A stretch of 64,000 nt of DNA from Agaricus subrufescens (lineage: Eukaryota; Basidiomycota; Agaricomycetes; Agaricales; Agaricaceae): the NCBI GenBank assembly GCA_029945375.1, contig CM057059.1:1612001-1676000 (forward strand), in the 5' to 3' direction. The position numbers were made by a program, and so were the translations under genes. Under the pieces are notes generated by a model. That model worked only from the letters and a program-made list of their open reading frames with translations, did no database searches and was not told where the DNA came from. Shown in pieces: positions 8,610-18,669 of this stretch (the stretch's first letter is position 1; each line of letters opens with the position of its first letter).

Positions 8610-11010
8610 TTTTTTTTTTTTTTTTATCAACGGCACCTCTCGGTGGACCTTTTATTCAAGTAGCTATAAGACATCCGAGTAGATAATTCGGGCATACTAC
8701 AAGAATAGGGATGCCATGACGCGTATCCAGTGAAAACATTAAGCCCCATACAACAAAATTTAAACGTATCCGGCGGAAAATACTTCGCCTCGAGGAAAGA
8801 AGAAAAAAACATATCAAAGTGAAAAAGAAATGATAAGTCCGAAAGAGAGGCGAGCGAAGCGAGCCTTGGCTCAAGCAAACACAAATCACCTACGTTCAGA
8901 CTTGGATACAGCTCCGATTTTTTGTCGAGCTGGTTTGCGATCGCGGACGAGATGGCGAGGGAAAATGGTGGGTACCTGCAGCGCGCGCTCCCGAAACAGG
9001 CGGTGAAACCTATTACTTCTTCGATGGGAATTGGCGCTTGAGCCAATCCCGGTCGAAGCGATTATTCCAGAACGGACACGAAGTGTCCGTTGTGGAGTGC
9101 GCCTTGTTCTTCTTGCCTGCTGCGGCACAGTTAGCGCAGTGTCGGTCGTCCGGATTCTTCTTCATCGCGATGGCGGCCGGGATATGGGACTCCGCCGAGT
9201 GCGGTCCCGCGCAGTGAGGGCAGAGTATACCTTTAGAGCGGCATACGTCAGAGTGGTGGCCCCATCTCTGGCACCGAGTGCACAGAGCAGAGCCGGGCCG
9301 CGGGGCAGCGCCGCGGATTTGACAGTTTCGTCCCCCAATGAGAACGTGCTTACCAATGAAGTCGCGGGCCGTACGGCCCGAGACGGAGTCGGAGATGTCG
9401 AGCCACGCAACACAAGTGTCAGCGCGGCAGGATGTCCGCATGAAGCGAACGGCATGCTTGAGATGTCGGGAAAGGGCAGTGCCGACGGGCGAGTTGTGCA
9501 TAGCGAGGGTGAAGGCCTCGCGTTGCGTGGTGATCCATGAGGCGGGAGGGGCCAGGATAAGTGGAACGTCGATTACCTTGAGGTAAGACGTGGATGTAGG
9601 GGTGGCGGACTGGAGGGGGACGAGTCCGTTGGGATCTACGAGGCGTCGGATGTGTTTGAGCACACATGCGGTCTCAGGTTTGGAGAGGACTCGAGAGGCG
9701 GCTATGTGGATGCCGTCTGCCGTGTCGATGGAAGATTCCAGAACAACCTCGGACTTGAGGTCATTCCGGAGATGATTGTTGCACTCCCGGAGGATGTCGG
9801 GAGTGATATTAATAGCTCGGATGGAAGATCCGGCCGGGGGGTGAACGAGAACTCCTCGGCGCAAAGCGCCGTGGCTAGTATGCTTGCCCTTGCGTGCAGG
9901 AGCACGGCGAGAGACAGCGGGGGTGGAAGAGGGAGCCAGGGCCTTTGGGAGGGAGGGGACTGAGGCCGGCTTAGCCTTGAGAGTGCTCTTGGAAGGTGCT
10001 CGAACAGCTGCGGAAGCAGCCGGGGCACGCTTTCCTAAAGTGGGTTTCTTGGGTGCAGAGCCAGGTGGGGACTGGATGCGGACTTTCTTCGGGGCCGGGA
10101 TAGTGACTCCGTCCTCGGCCATCGGGGACCGGGGACGAGATTGAGGCACTAGTGGGGTCGAAGGGGGAAGGGGGGTGGTGGGCTTGACGGGGGAGGGGGG
10201 GGAGGCAGTGCCAGTTTGACCAATGATGATAGCGAGGGCGGTCTCGAAAGAGCACACCCCAGCCATGTTCTGAAAGTCTATATTCTTGTGAGCGCCACTT
10301 GACAAGATAGAGAAAATGAGACGAAGAAGTTCATCGGCGTAGCCGATGAAGTTGTCATCTGGGGGAGTTTGCTGAACGATGTCGGCGGCCGTCGACAGCG
10401 ATACAGCTAGTCCGTGCTTCTTACCTGGCACCTTGGTAGGCGTGTAGATAGAAGCAGCGCGGGGAGTGCGAGGAGTGGCTGGCGTGGCGGCCAGCGGGGA
10501 AGTGTTCGTCCCCAAAGGCTGGCGAGAGCCCGATGGGGTGGGGGTAACGGGGGTGGTGGGCCAGGGGGCCGTGTTGAGTTTTTCTTGCCGTCGTTCGGCG
10601 CGAGTTTGCTTTTGAGGGGCGGGGGAATCCTCCCTCATCAATTTCGAAATTGACTCCGATGCGTCCGCCAGGACGCGATTGAAGTCGGACGAGGAGACGG
10701 CGGGGGCAGTGTCGGAGAACGAGGTGTCCTTCTTCTTACCCTTGCCAGCTAGATGTGCACGCATCTTTGCGATGCGCGCGGCCTTTGGAGTCTCCAACTC
10801 CATCTCTAACGCTTCACTTGCAGCTCGCATGGCGGGCGGCAGTATCGAATCATCGTCGCTATCGGTCTCCCAGCCTCCGTTGTCGAAGTCCGGACGAGTA
10901 TCCATATCGCAGAACGTGTATTGCTCCTAGTACAGCTAAACCACCTATTACAGCTAAACCACTGAGGCTTCCAAAACAGGAAGGTAGTGGTAAGAAGTCA
11001 AGAAGCGATG
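8610..11010 (-). mobile_element. LINE-B1: short LINE with ORF1 but no ORF2
   Basis: A 2.4-kb non-LTR element lying in Copia-1 gag. The minus-strand 3' end is a poly(A) tail (T run at 8610-8625). A perfect 13-bp target duplication, acgcattccagcc, flanks it (8597-8609 and 11011-11023). Its only long ORF is the zinc-knuckle ORF1; about 390 bp of 3' sequence follow and no RT is present. The duplication and tail show it moved as a unit, presumably using enzymes of a full LINE. Confidence 0.88.
9013..10905 (-). CDS. LINE-B1 ORF1 protein with three zinc knuckles (630 aa)
   Basis: Gag-like, nucleic-acid-binding LINE ORF1. The first 370 residues are Pro/Ser/Thr/Lys-rich and low in complexity. A conserved core follows, with the C-terminal clusters CTRCQRWGHHSDVC (CX2CX4HX4C), CPHCAGPHSAESH and CANC...HSTTDTSC, the usual signature of Tad-like LINE ORF1 proteins. 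The frame is uninterrupted from ATG 10905 to the stop at 9013. No ORF2 follows: 3' sequence and poly(A) begin within 400 bp. ORF1 kept open without ORF2 resembles HAL1 half-LINEs of mammals (analogy only). Confidence 0.85.
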   Translation of the reverse strand: MDTRPDFDNGGWETDSDDDSILPPAMRAASEALEMELETPKAARIAKMRAHLAGKGKKKDTSFSDTAPAVSSSDFNRVLADASESISKLMREDSPAPQKQTRAERRQEKLNTAPWPTTPVTPTPSGSRQPLGTNTSPLAATPATPRTPRAASIYTPTKVPGKKHGLAVSLSTAADIVQQTPPDDNFIGYADELLRLIFSILSSGAHKNIDFQNMAGVCSFETALAIIIGQTGTASPPSPVKPTTPLPPSTPLVPQSRPRSPMAEDGVTIPAPKKVRIQSPPGSAPKKPTLGKRAPAASAAVRAPSKSTLKAKPASVPSLPKALAPSSTPAVSRRAPARKGKHTSHGALRRGVLVHPPAGSSIRAINITPDILRECNNHLRNDLKSEVVLESSIDTADGIHIAASRVLSKPETACVLKHIRRLVDPNGLVPLQSATPTSTSYLKVIDVPLILAPPASWITTQREAFTLAMHNSPVGTALSRHLKHAVRFMRTSCRADTCVAWLDISDSVSGRTARDFIGKHVLIGGRNCQIRGAAPRPGSALCTRCQRWGHHSDVCRSKGILCPHCAGPHSAESHIPAAIAMKKNPDDRHCANCAAAGKKNKAHSTTDTSCPFWNNRFDRDWLKRQFPSKK

Positions 11011-11337
11011 ACGCATTCCAGCCTTCTTCTGCCTGTGTACAGCCTCCAGAGCCTCCCACATCTTCATGGGGTCGTCCTGGATGCCATTAAAGTGCACTCT
11101 CTGCTCCTCTTCAACCATCAAGAATAGCCAGCCAGCAGCCTTGTCACAATGAGCCTCAAAAGCATCCAGAGCGTCCGCTTCAGCCTGGGTAACAGGGGAG
11201 GACACAGTGGGGGACTTACATACCAGAGATGATTCTCCACATAGCCCAGAAGCTCGCAGCCACGCCTCCATCTCACCAGACCACGTCGTGTAGTTCTCCG
11301 CATTGAGTTTTACGAATGTGGGCGTTCTGGAAGCCAT
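11011..11337 (-). CDS. Copia-1 gag N-terminus (first 109 codons, cut off by LINE-B1)
   Basis: ATG at 11337 opens the Copia-1 gag (MASRTPTFVKLNAENYTTWS...). The frame reads to ...KKAGMR, where LINE-B1 interrupts it. Codon 110 continues at 8596 on the other side. The related Copia-2 start (MASGSPTFAKLNAENYTTWS) at 11946 on the plus strand confirms this as the gag N-terminus. Confidence 0.88.
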
Positions 11338-11460
11338 CGGAGTTGATTTGAGAGCAGGGGAAGCGAAATAGATTTAAGGAAGTAGAGAAGGAGAGGAGAA
11401 TGCATGAAGTTGTGAATGAAAACTCGTTTTTCCAGTAGTTAGAAGCCAGGGCCCATAACC

Positions 11461-11734
11461 TGTCGGAGGTAGAATGTAACGCATGTGGAGACGGTTCTAA
11501 CAGTGGTAGTCACGAGTGAATCGGATAAGAATTGATTTAGCAATCCTGTGAACAAGTCTAAGAAGCCATCTATGAATATACAGAACTCTATACTCACCTG
11601 TGAACAAGTCTAAGAAGCTAAGGGCTTCTAGAGCGTTCACAGACAAGTTCAACATGTGCTTACTAATATATCACATGATCAGGAAGTCGTACCATCTCTA
11701 AGTCCATATACAAGACTGTTGGGGCAGTCTAACA
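11461..11734 (-). repeat. Copia-1 5' LTR
   Basis: 274 bp, minus-strand ends TGTTAGACTG and CCGACA, directly next to the AGGAT duplication at 11735-11739. Its U3-like half matches the Copia-2 LTR (4122-4335) much better than its own partner LTR at 4336-4610. A 123-bp leader (11338-11460) separates it from the gag ATG. Confidence 0.85.
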
Positions 11735-11945
11735 AGGATATCTCGTTTAATTCTAATCTGATTCACTCGTCACTACCACCGTTAGAACCGTCTCCGCACG
11801 CGCTATGTTCTACCTCCGACAGGTTATGGGCCCCGGCTTCTAACTACTGGAATAACGAGTTTTCATTCACCAACCTCACTCAATCTTCTCTTCCTCTTTC
11901 CCTTCTTGAATCTATTTCGCTTCCCCTGCTCTCAAATCAACTCCG

Positions 11946-12960
11946 ATGGCTTCCGGATCGCCAACGTTTGCGAAACTCAATGCGGAGAACTATACGACGT
12001 GGTCTGGCGAGATGGAGGCGTGGCTGCAAGCTTCTGGGCTATGGAGAATCATCTCTGGCAAGCAGAAGTCCCCACTATCTCTACTGTTGCGGGCTGGAAG
12101 CAGTTTGCTTCTGGTTTGGCCTTCTTCTTGATGGTTGGAAGCAGAGGGTGCACTAATGGCATCAGGTTTTGACCAATAATGTGGGAGGCACAGGCTTTGT
12201 ACACAGCGAAAAGAAACGGGATACAATTAATGCTTATGATGAGCTGTTCAGCATCCGAAAACTCGAGGAGGAGTCCCTACAATCACTCATTAACAGAGTA
12301 GAAGGCTGCAAGCGACGCATTAAGGAGCTTAGACCCACAGACTTCACTCTCGACATGCTGGATGATGAGCTGGCATCAATGGCACTCATCAGAGCCCTCC
12401 CTGACGACTATTCCGCCTTCTCCTCGTCTCTTTTGCTTATGGACAAGCTGGACAAGACCACCATTCATCAGGCCTTTGTCACAGAGGATATTCAACGCAA
12501 AAAACGCGCTGGGGACGCCTTAGGAGGCTCCCAGGCTCTAGCCGCTCGCTCTGGCTTCAAAAACGCGTCAGACACCTGCGATTTCTGTGGGAGGACTGGC
12601 CACAAGGTGGAGAAGTGCTGGCCGTTCGAAAAGGCGAAGAAACGCGCCCAGGAGGACGCCCAGAAGCCCAGAACTCGCGGAAATAAGGCTAACAAGGCTC
12701 AGGACGCTTCAAACGACGCCTCAGGCTCTGCAGCAAGCTCCTCTTCGAGTTCTAGCCCCGAAAAAGCGCAGAGAGTCCGTGAATTTGCTGGAAATGCAAG
12801 TGCCTCACATCCCTCCCCTTCCCCTTCGCTTTCTACACCTCTACAGCTCGATGCTGACTTTCATTGGCTTGCAGACACTGGGGGCCGCTTCTCATATGAC
12901 CCACATCGTCACTGGTTCCGAGAACTACTCCCCCAGCTTCGCATTCCCATCTGATTGGCT
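11946..12960 (+). pseudogene. Copia-2 gag and start of protease, degenerate
   Basis: The gag start MASGSPTFAKLNAENYTTWS matches Copia-1, but the frame breaks near 12060 and the region equivalent to Copia-1 residues 50-110 is damaged. An open frame resumes from about 12225 (AYDELFSIRKLEEESLQ) through a CCHC knuckle (CDFCGRTGHKVEKC) to the protease, where DTGATSHM has become DTGGRFSYD. Inactive. Confidence 0.85.
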
Positions 12961-13077
12961 GATAATTCGGTGGTATACTTTGCAGGGGATAGGGTTCTGT
13001 GGTGTTGTCAGTTGTTAATGGAAGAGGAGACTGAGCGGTCGAGTTTTCAAGGGTACTACATGTGCCTGACCTCAGGA

Positions 13078-14506
13078 AATTTTTTTTTTTTTTTTTTTTG
13101 TATCAATGGCACCTCTCGGTGGACCTTTTATTCAAGTAGCTATACGACATCCGGTTAGATACTCCGGGCATACTACAAGAATATGGCAGCCATGACGCGT
13201 CGCCGATAAAAACATTAGCCCCAAACAACATTATAATCGTATATCGTATCCGGTGGAATTTACATCGCCTCGAAGAAGAATAAAATAAAAACAAAACAAT
13301 AAGGATAAAAATAATGGGCCGTAGGGAAAAGTGTATGAAACGAGCCTTAGCTCAAGCAAACATAACACCTACATAACGGCCCGGATACGCCCCCGATTTT
13401 CTGACGAGGCGGTTGCAGACGCGCGCGAAGCGCAGTGAGTGCGAGTGGTGGGTGCCGGTGGAACGTGCTCCCGTGAAAAGAATGACGAAGGCAGCTGGGT
13501 GCCTGAAAAGATTGCGGAGAGCTGGCCATCGCATAGAGTAGCCAGGGCCGGGAAAGAGTGTCGGGGCAGCTGGGTGCCGGGAACGAATGAGGGAACCGGC
13601 TACGAAGTAGCCGGGGCCGGAAGGGACAGGATGGAAAGTTGGGGGAAAAACGAACTTTCCAGATGTTGGGTCGAAAGACCCGGAGCGTGAGGTCACGTCA
13701 CAAAGTAACGCAACCACTCGGTGCCAGCCAAGAATAGCTGGCCAATAGTGGACGGACCCAGGGTAGGATCCGGCCGAGGAGAGGGAGGGGGAGCCACGCA
13801 CGAGTGCGCAGCAAAGTGGTGGCCGCCAGAGAATGGACGACCGGGAGAGATCGAGCAGCGCAATGCCGCTGAAAGATGGTGCACGGCGGGAGGGTCTCTT
13901 GAAGACACCGCAGCCCGGTGCGGGGGGAGATCGGACCGTCCGATGGGAAAAGAGAGAGCGGACGGTGAAAAGTTGGACGTGGTCGCATCCGACGTCCGTT
14001 GAGAGAAGGGAAGGTGGGCGCTATGAGCGGCGCCGACGCGGTGGTGTCCGGAGGGTGTTGGCCAGTCCAGACGAGAGGGTGCGCCCATGAAAGGAGTGGG
14101 CGCGAGTGGTGGAACGAAGGTTTTTCGTCCCGAGCAGAAAAGGAGTGTGAGGCGCAGAGAGCGGCGCCAGCGCAACGGTGTCCAAGAGGTTTTGACCGTC
14201 CTGAATGAGGGGTGCGCCCCCAGGAAGAGAGCGCGAGGGTGGGACGCACAAAGTACGCCCTGAAAGTCAAGCGGAAGGGGAGTAACATACCCCAAGGCCG
14301 CCCAATGGTGGTCGACACGACATCCATCGATAGCACAGATGCCGACCGCGCTATTCAACTCGAACCCCTGGGATATCAGCAGGGAGTGAGACCCCGCCTA
14401 CACAGCGCCTCCTACGATTTCACCGAGGAGTGGACGTCTCAGCTACTAAGGCGTAGGCCCCACCCATCCCAAAAGGGAAGGTGGTGGTTAGAGGTCAAGA
14501 AGGGAA
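13078..14506 (-). mobile_element. LINE-B2: second short LINE-B, no ORF1 or ORF2
   Basis: A 1.4-kb element in Copia-2, antisense to it. T run at 13080-13100 is the minus-strand poly(A) tail; a perfect 11-bp duplication tgacctcagga flanks it (13067-13077 and 14507-14517). The Copia-1 sequence at the equivalent place reads straight through. About 420 bp at its 3' end match LINE-B1, and the first 35 bp or so at its 5' end also match. The middle is GC-rich, contains a diverged pair of about 110-bp direct repeats (14025-14130 and 14155-14250), and has no credible coding sequence. Confidence 0.83.
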
Positions 14507-14517
14507 TGACCTCAGGA

Positions 14518-14892
14518 GTAATCTGCTGTCTTGTTTATACCTTGCTCAGCACAAGGGCTTCAATATCATCATCACTGCTCGCTCTATCGCTTTCCAGTGC
14601 AAGGGAACAACACTTTTTACGGCCACCATTCACTCCAACAACTCTGCTGAGTTAGATGGCTCTACAATCACTTCCGAGGCCGCTTTTGCTGTGTCTACAC
14701 TGCCAGCTGACCTCTCCCTGTGGCATCGTCGCTTCATTCATCACAATTATGCTGATGTGAAGTCTATGTTGAGTAAGGACCTTGTTACAGGCCTCAAACT
14801 CGATTCTAATGCTCTCCCTGACCCTATATGTGAGCCCTGCCTTGCTGGCAAGATGCATTCACTGCCATTTCCTCCCTCCCTCAATCACAATC
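14518..14892 (+). pseudogene. Copia-2 protease-integrase fragment
   Basis: Continues Copia-2 after LINE-B2. The frame reads SNLLSCLYLAQHKGFNI... to the integrase zinc-finger region (WHRRFIHHNYADVKSML, CEPCLAGKMHSLPF), closely matching Copia-1, then leaves homology at 14892. Confidence 0.85.
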
Positions 14893-16790
14893 GTCCAACA
14901 GTCTTGCTTCAGTTCATTCAGTCTCATCATGTGTGAGTCACCTACTTCCTAGCATTTCCATATTAGGCAGGTAGTAGTTATAGAATCAGTCTAGCATAAA
15001 GTCTGCTAAAGAAAGCATGATCCACTAAGTCCTCAAGCTATCCCATAGCCAGTCTTGATGATAATTCCCAATAAAATCTCCCTAGGCTCAGCCTCAACAC
15101 TTCCATTTTAAAGTCCTCAAACACAATTATATTCCCCCTAACAGTACAGTTTTCCTGTTAGGAACCATGGATTCAATCTCAACTGATCCCTAGTTTGCCC
15201 TGTCCTCACACATGTCCTCAACTGATCTCATTACCAACAGGGTGGCCAATTACTCATTCTTGAGCCTAATATGCATGCCTAACTGTCTTAAACATATATT
15301 TTCATGTGTAAAATGGCTGGGGCTGTAACACTGTGGAGGTATTGATGATCTACAGAGTGAAGAGAACAAGGCTCTCGTACACTGGCCTCCGTCAAAGGTA
15401 GCTGGTATTCCTGCCTTGTGAAGCAATCCACTCACTCAAATTCTCTTTGAGAAAGTATCTTTGGAGATGAGATCAGGGTGCGTATTTGCATGTCAATTAC
15501 AAGCCTCCTACTCACTATGAGCTTCCTTGAGTAGATTATCGGATCCTTCTCCCAAACATACTACTTCCCATGCGCCGTCGCCTGCCTCGACAGTGGCAAG
15601 ATCAACGTGAAACGAATGGTCACGGATACCTTCAAGCTCAAGGGTTACAAACTTGCTCTTGACAAGATGAAGAGCAGAGGCGCCCTCAAGATTGCAATTA
15701 AACCTTGAGATTGAGAACGAAACTTCAAGTGAACGGTAAAGGGGGGCCTGGGCGACAAGGCAATGGGTGTAAAGTGGACTTGCATATATAAGGAGTTTGA
15801 GCGAGAATAGTGAAACTGTAATCAGAAGTTAGCGTCAATTGTAAAGAAGTTCAGGTGGCCTTGATTGATAAGTAGAAGACTATGAGTAAATTAATTGAGA
15901 TGTATGAAAATTCTAGGATCAAGATCAAGTCTCTCTACAGGAATAAATAGATAAATTATCTCAACCGACTACGTCTGCACACCGTCTACACAATTCATCC
16001 TCATCTTTCCTAGTAAAGGTCCAACATCTTGGACACTTAGATGCTCTCGCAGGTCGAACCCTGATCGCAATGGATTCTGGAAGTTCCTCAGAGCCTTAGA
16101 AAAATAGAATCCGAGTCAAATTCTAGCCTAAACGAAGTCACTAGTGACATACCGGGAATTGCAGTAGTAGCATTATATAACCATTTTGGTGTGTCATCAC
16201 TCATACCAAGAGAACCTTCATCCAATATTTGAGCATCAGAAGTAATGAAAAACGTCTTTAAGAATGATTCTAGAGTGTTTCGTCAATTTTTTGAAGAAAG
16301 CAGAAGAAGATAGGCAGTAATCTACCTTGAGAATACAAGAGGTCCACAAAGGACGAAGAGAGTGAATCCGGAAGAATAATATCCACCTCTGCTTCCAGAG
16401 AACTTTTGATTCGTCTGATATCGAAAATTTAAAGAAAGAAAAAAGTGAGAATTGATGGATCGCACTTATCCCCGCGAGCCTGCTCTAGTAATGAGAGTAC
16501 AACGGTGCGAATCTTGAGCAGGTCTTTCACTTGTGTAGATGCCTCGTGGTCTTCCCACTCTGAACCCTGGAACAAAGTTACTTCACTAGCAGCGCAAATA
16601 TTCGAGTTCAACACGTACCAGAGGTGACCGGTCCCTCGCAAAGAAGGACATATTAGATTCCGGATGACGGATCGCATGAACTTCCTCTGCCAAATGCGGT
16701 AGTATCGGTGCGTAGGTCATCGTCATAGTCTCCAAAATCTGAGTCCACTTTCTCAGTCACCGACGCACTGATGGATGTGACGGGCTGACC
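14893..16790. other. no recognisable gene
   Basis: About 1.9 kb with no long ORF, no inverted or tandem repeat that I can see, and no similarity to other parts of the window. It begins with a 12-bp stretch (ccaacagtcttg) that also occurs near the Copia LTR start, possibly the scar of the deletion that removed the rest of Copia-2. Confidence 0.5.
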
Positions 16791-16799
16791 AACCTGTTC

Positions 16800-17890
16800 A
16801 AGCACAGTCACAACAGCACGTCGCTCGAAACTCTTTGTAGAATTGGCGTAGAGGCAGTCTTAGGAGAGATGGATACTGAAGCAGGGTGAGAGTGTGAGGA
16901 GGACGACGACGACCACAAGGATAGTTGTCGGTAGACAGGGGGGAGTGTAAACGCAGAAACAGCGTCAAGTCCAGGATGCGGCGACGCGGACCGTATGATT
17001 TGGATGAGCGAGGATGGTGATGAGTGGCTCGGAAAGTGCATCCTAGACGGGAGGAGGTGCATTTCCGAGCTGTTGTAAAAGGCCCGCAACTTCACAAAGG
17101 GCTATAACGAGTACAGGTAAAGATGGTGCCACTTGACCGGGCATCCGAGCAGGCCATCGTTTGAGATAGTTGTTTGGCAGCTCTTGTATAGCATCTGTCT
17201 GTCCCTGTTCGCTGAGCATCCTAATTCTGATGAGATCCCTCATCGAAATGTCGATCAACGACCAAGCGGACAACGTACTATTTCATTCATCAAATGTCCA
17301 ACACCAACAAAAAGTTTGCCTCAACCCAACCAGCACCCAATCGCATGAACAACGCAGCGCAGAAGTCAAATATTCCAACGCGAATTTTACGGGATTGATG
17401 GGATTTATTGAACTGATGAGAAAGAAGCGCAAGCATCTCTGCCGGGCTTAACAACGCCTTTTTCACTTTAACAGCGACATGAGGAGAATGCATGGTGTCG
17501 TCATCTGCATTATCTTCTCTTGATTTTTGTGCCGAATTGGGTGCGGGAGTCGCTCGTTCAACTGGAGTAGAGGCGAGAAGGCGTCCAACGAACTGAGCGA
17601 GCAGAATATGACAAGTGAGTTGGTCGACAGAATCGAGGCTCTTGATGCATATATTCAAGATAGTCTCCACGTTGCTGATCGTAGGATGCGTGCTATCATC
17701 CGAGGTATATATAGCAATGAACACCTGGCGCAAAAATAAGGCAAAGCTTTTCGACATGCAAAATTCAGGACATACCTTGGCTGATGCACGTTGAACTGGT
17801 AACACCTTATCAGAAAGATGTTGCCTCATTTGCTTGAAGATATCTTTCATTGTCGCATCAGTAACTGCTCGTTTCGTGGTCATCATCGAA
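16800..17890 (-). pseudogene. LAA1/HEATR5-like gene fragment (AP-1 accessory HEAT-repeat protein)
   Basis: Internal part of a large HEAT-repeat protein of the LAA1/HEATR5 type, which in other fungi helps clathrin adaptor AP-1 traffic. Seen: KRAVTDATMKDIFKQMRQHL, an intron beginning gtatgt (17776 leftwards) and ending cag, then IYTSDDSTHPTISNVETI, SLDSVDQL, LLSPAEMLALLSHQFNKS and RVGIFDFCAALF, then RDLIRIRMLSEQGQ and LKRWPARMPGQVAPS...VAGLLQQLGNAPPPV. After that the frame continues as DALSEPLITILAHPNHTVRV but with a TAG and a further stop. A segment around 17270 is missing. Introns are retained, so it is a DNA-level copy, not a retrocopy. It directly follows a COG6-like fragment on the same strand. 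Family assignment is from memory of the conserved sequence and needs a search. Confidence 0.62.
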
Positions 17891-17949
17891 TTCTTGAAGG
17901 TGACTAGGGCTTGATGTCGAAGTAACGGAGGCTACATCTTGTACATCAG

Positions 17950-18620
17950 TAGAGGCATAGAGCAAACGAACCAGGAAGTAAGAGTTTGAGTGACCTACAT
18001 TACTGGATCCTTTGCATACGCGTTCTGTGGATTTTCCCGCGTCTGTTTCTTGCTCAGTGAAGGTGAATCTTGAAGGGATCAATTGGACAATTGATTCTTT
18101 ATCTTTATCTTCTGTTCTACGATGCCACGAGTTAGACAGCCGAGAAAGAAGGGGGGAAACACACTTTTCCTCCCTTAAACTACTGACATACTCGAGTAGC
18201 GTCCCACCAGACTGCTGCGTCAGCCCTAACTGGGTCTCTGCCTTTTCGCATTCTGACTTCATAGTTTCAAGACGAACCTGTAAGTTGCCCAATTTCTATA
18301 CATACATTGTTCAGCAGAGGATACATATGTTCAGAGAGAAAGAAACACACACTTGATTGCTCTCCCAATGCCTTCGAAAACTGCCGGCCCCCTTCAGCAG
18401 GCTTCTTTTCCAGAACCTTCCGCAAACGTTGTCGTGCACGTGCAGCGATTTCCCCAGGAATCAGCTTGACGATTGGTTGATGCAGAAGCGAGTTTTGACT
18501 CACAGTTGCATTGTTCTCGACCCCGTCTTCAACTTCATGAAGCCTGGCAGGTTCTTTCTCCTTAATATACAATGGTGGTAGAGCGTAAAGGTCAGAAGAT
18601 ACTGTAATGCTGCTCGTGTT
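17950..18620 (-). pseudogene. COG6-like N-terminal fragment (Golgi tethering complex)
   Basis: Looks like the N-terminus of a conserved oligomeric Golgi complex subunit 6. Seen in order: KLIPGEIAARARQRLRKVLE, then ALGEQSNQ, a 51-nt intron (gtgtgt...tatag, 18299-18349), then LGNLQVRLETMKSECEKAET, TQLGLTQQSGGTLLEYVSSL, and SRFTFTEQETDA, which fits the COG6 pattern of a coiled coil followed by a FL.RFTL.E.E motif. The coding signal decays after 18000, and it runs into the LAA1/HEATR5-like fragment. No promoter or C-terminal domain is present, so it is a truncated copy. COG6 identity is moderate; a generic coiled-coil protein is the alternative. Confidence 0.5.
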
Positions 18621-18669
18621 GCAGCACCTTTGAAGTTTGTGCTCAGGACCTTGTAAACACAAAGCCACT

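Larger units (their letters stand above)
4336..11734 (-). mobile_element. Copia-1 LTR retrotransposon, complete, with LINE-B1 nested in gag
   Basis: Bounded by LTRs 11461-11734 (5') and 4336-4610 (3'), each beginning TGTTAGACTG and ending CCGACA on the minus strand, and by a perfect 5-bp target duplication AGGAT at 4331-4335 and 11735-11739. Removing LINE-B1 and one copy of its duplication rejoins gag (11337-11011) with 8596-4637 in frame as a predicted 1428-aa polyprotein with no stop. It inserted, in opposite orientation, into the 5' LTR of Copia-2. The two LTRs are unexpectedly different in their U3-like halves while the ORF is intact. Confidence 0.92.
11735..14892 (+). mobile_element. Copia-2 LTR retrotransposon, remainder, truncated in integrase
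   Basis: Copia-2 begins at 4122. After Copia-1 its LTR resumes at 11735-11821 (ends CCGACA), followed by a leader and degenerate gag. LINE-B2 interrupts it at 13078-14506. Similarity to Copia-1 stops abruptly at about 14892 inside the integrase zinc-finger region (after SLNHNR); the rest of pol and the 3' LTR are gone. The sequence is head-to-head with Copia-1. Confidence 0.85.

Noticed and set aside
9031..9963. Plus-strand frames under LINE-B1 ORF1
   Set aside because: Shadows of the GC-rich ORF1, which has clear zinc knuckles on the minus strand.
13693..14358. Two overlapping minus-strand frames of more than 210 codons in LINE-B2
   Set aside because: GC-rich sequence with direct repeats; amino-acid composition is random (His/Ser/Arg/Pro) and frames do not continue LINE-B1 ORF1.
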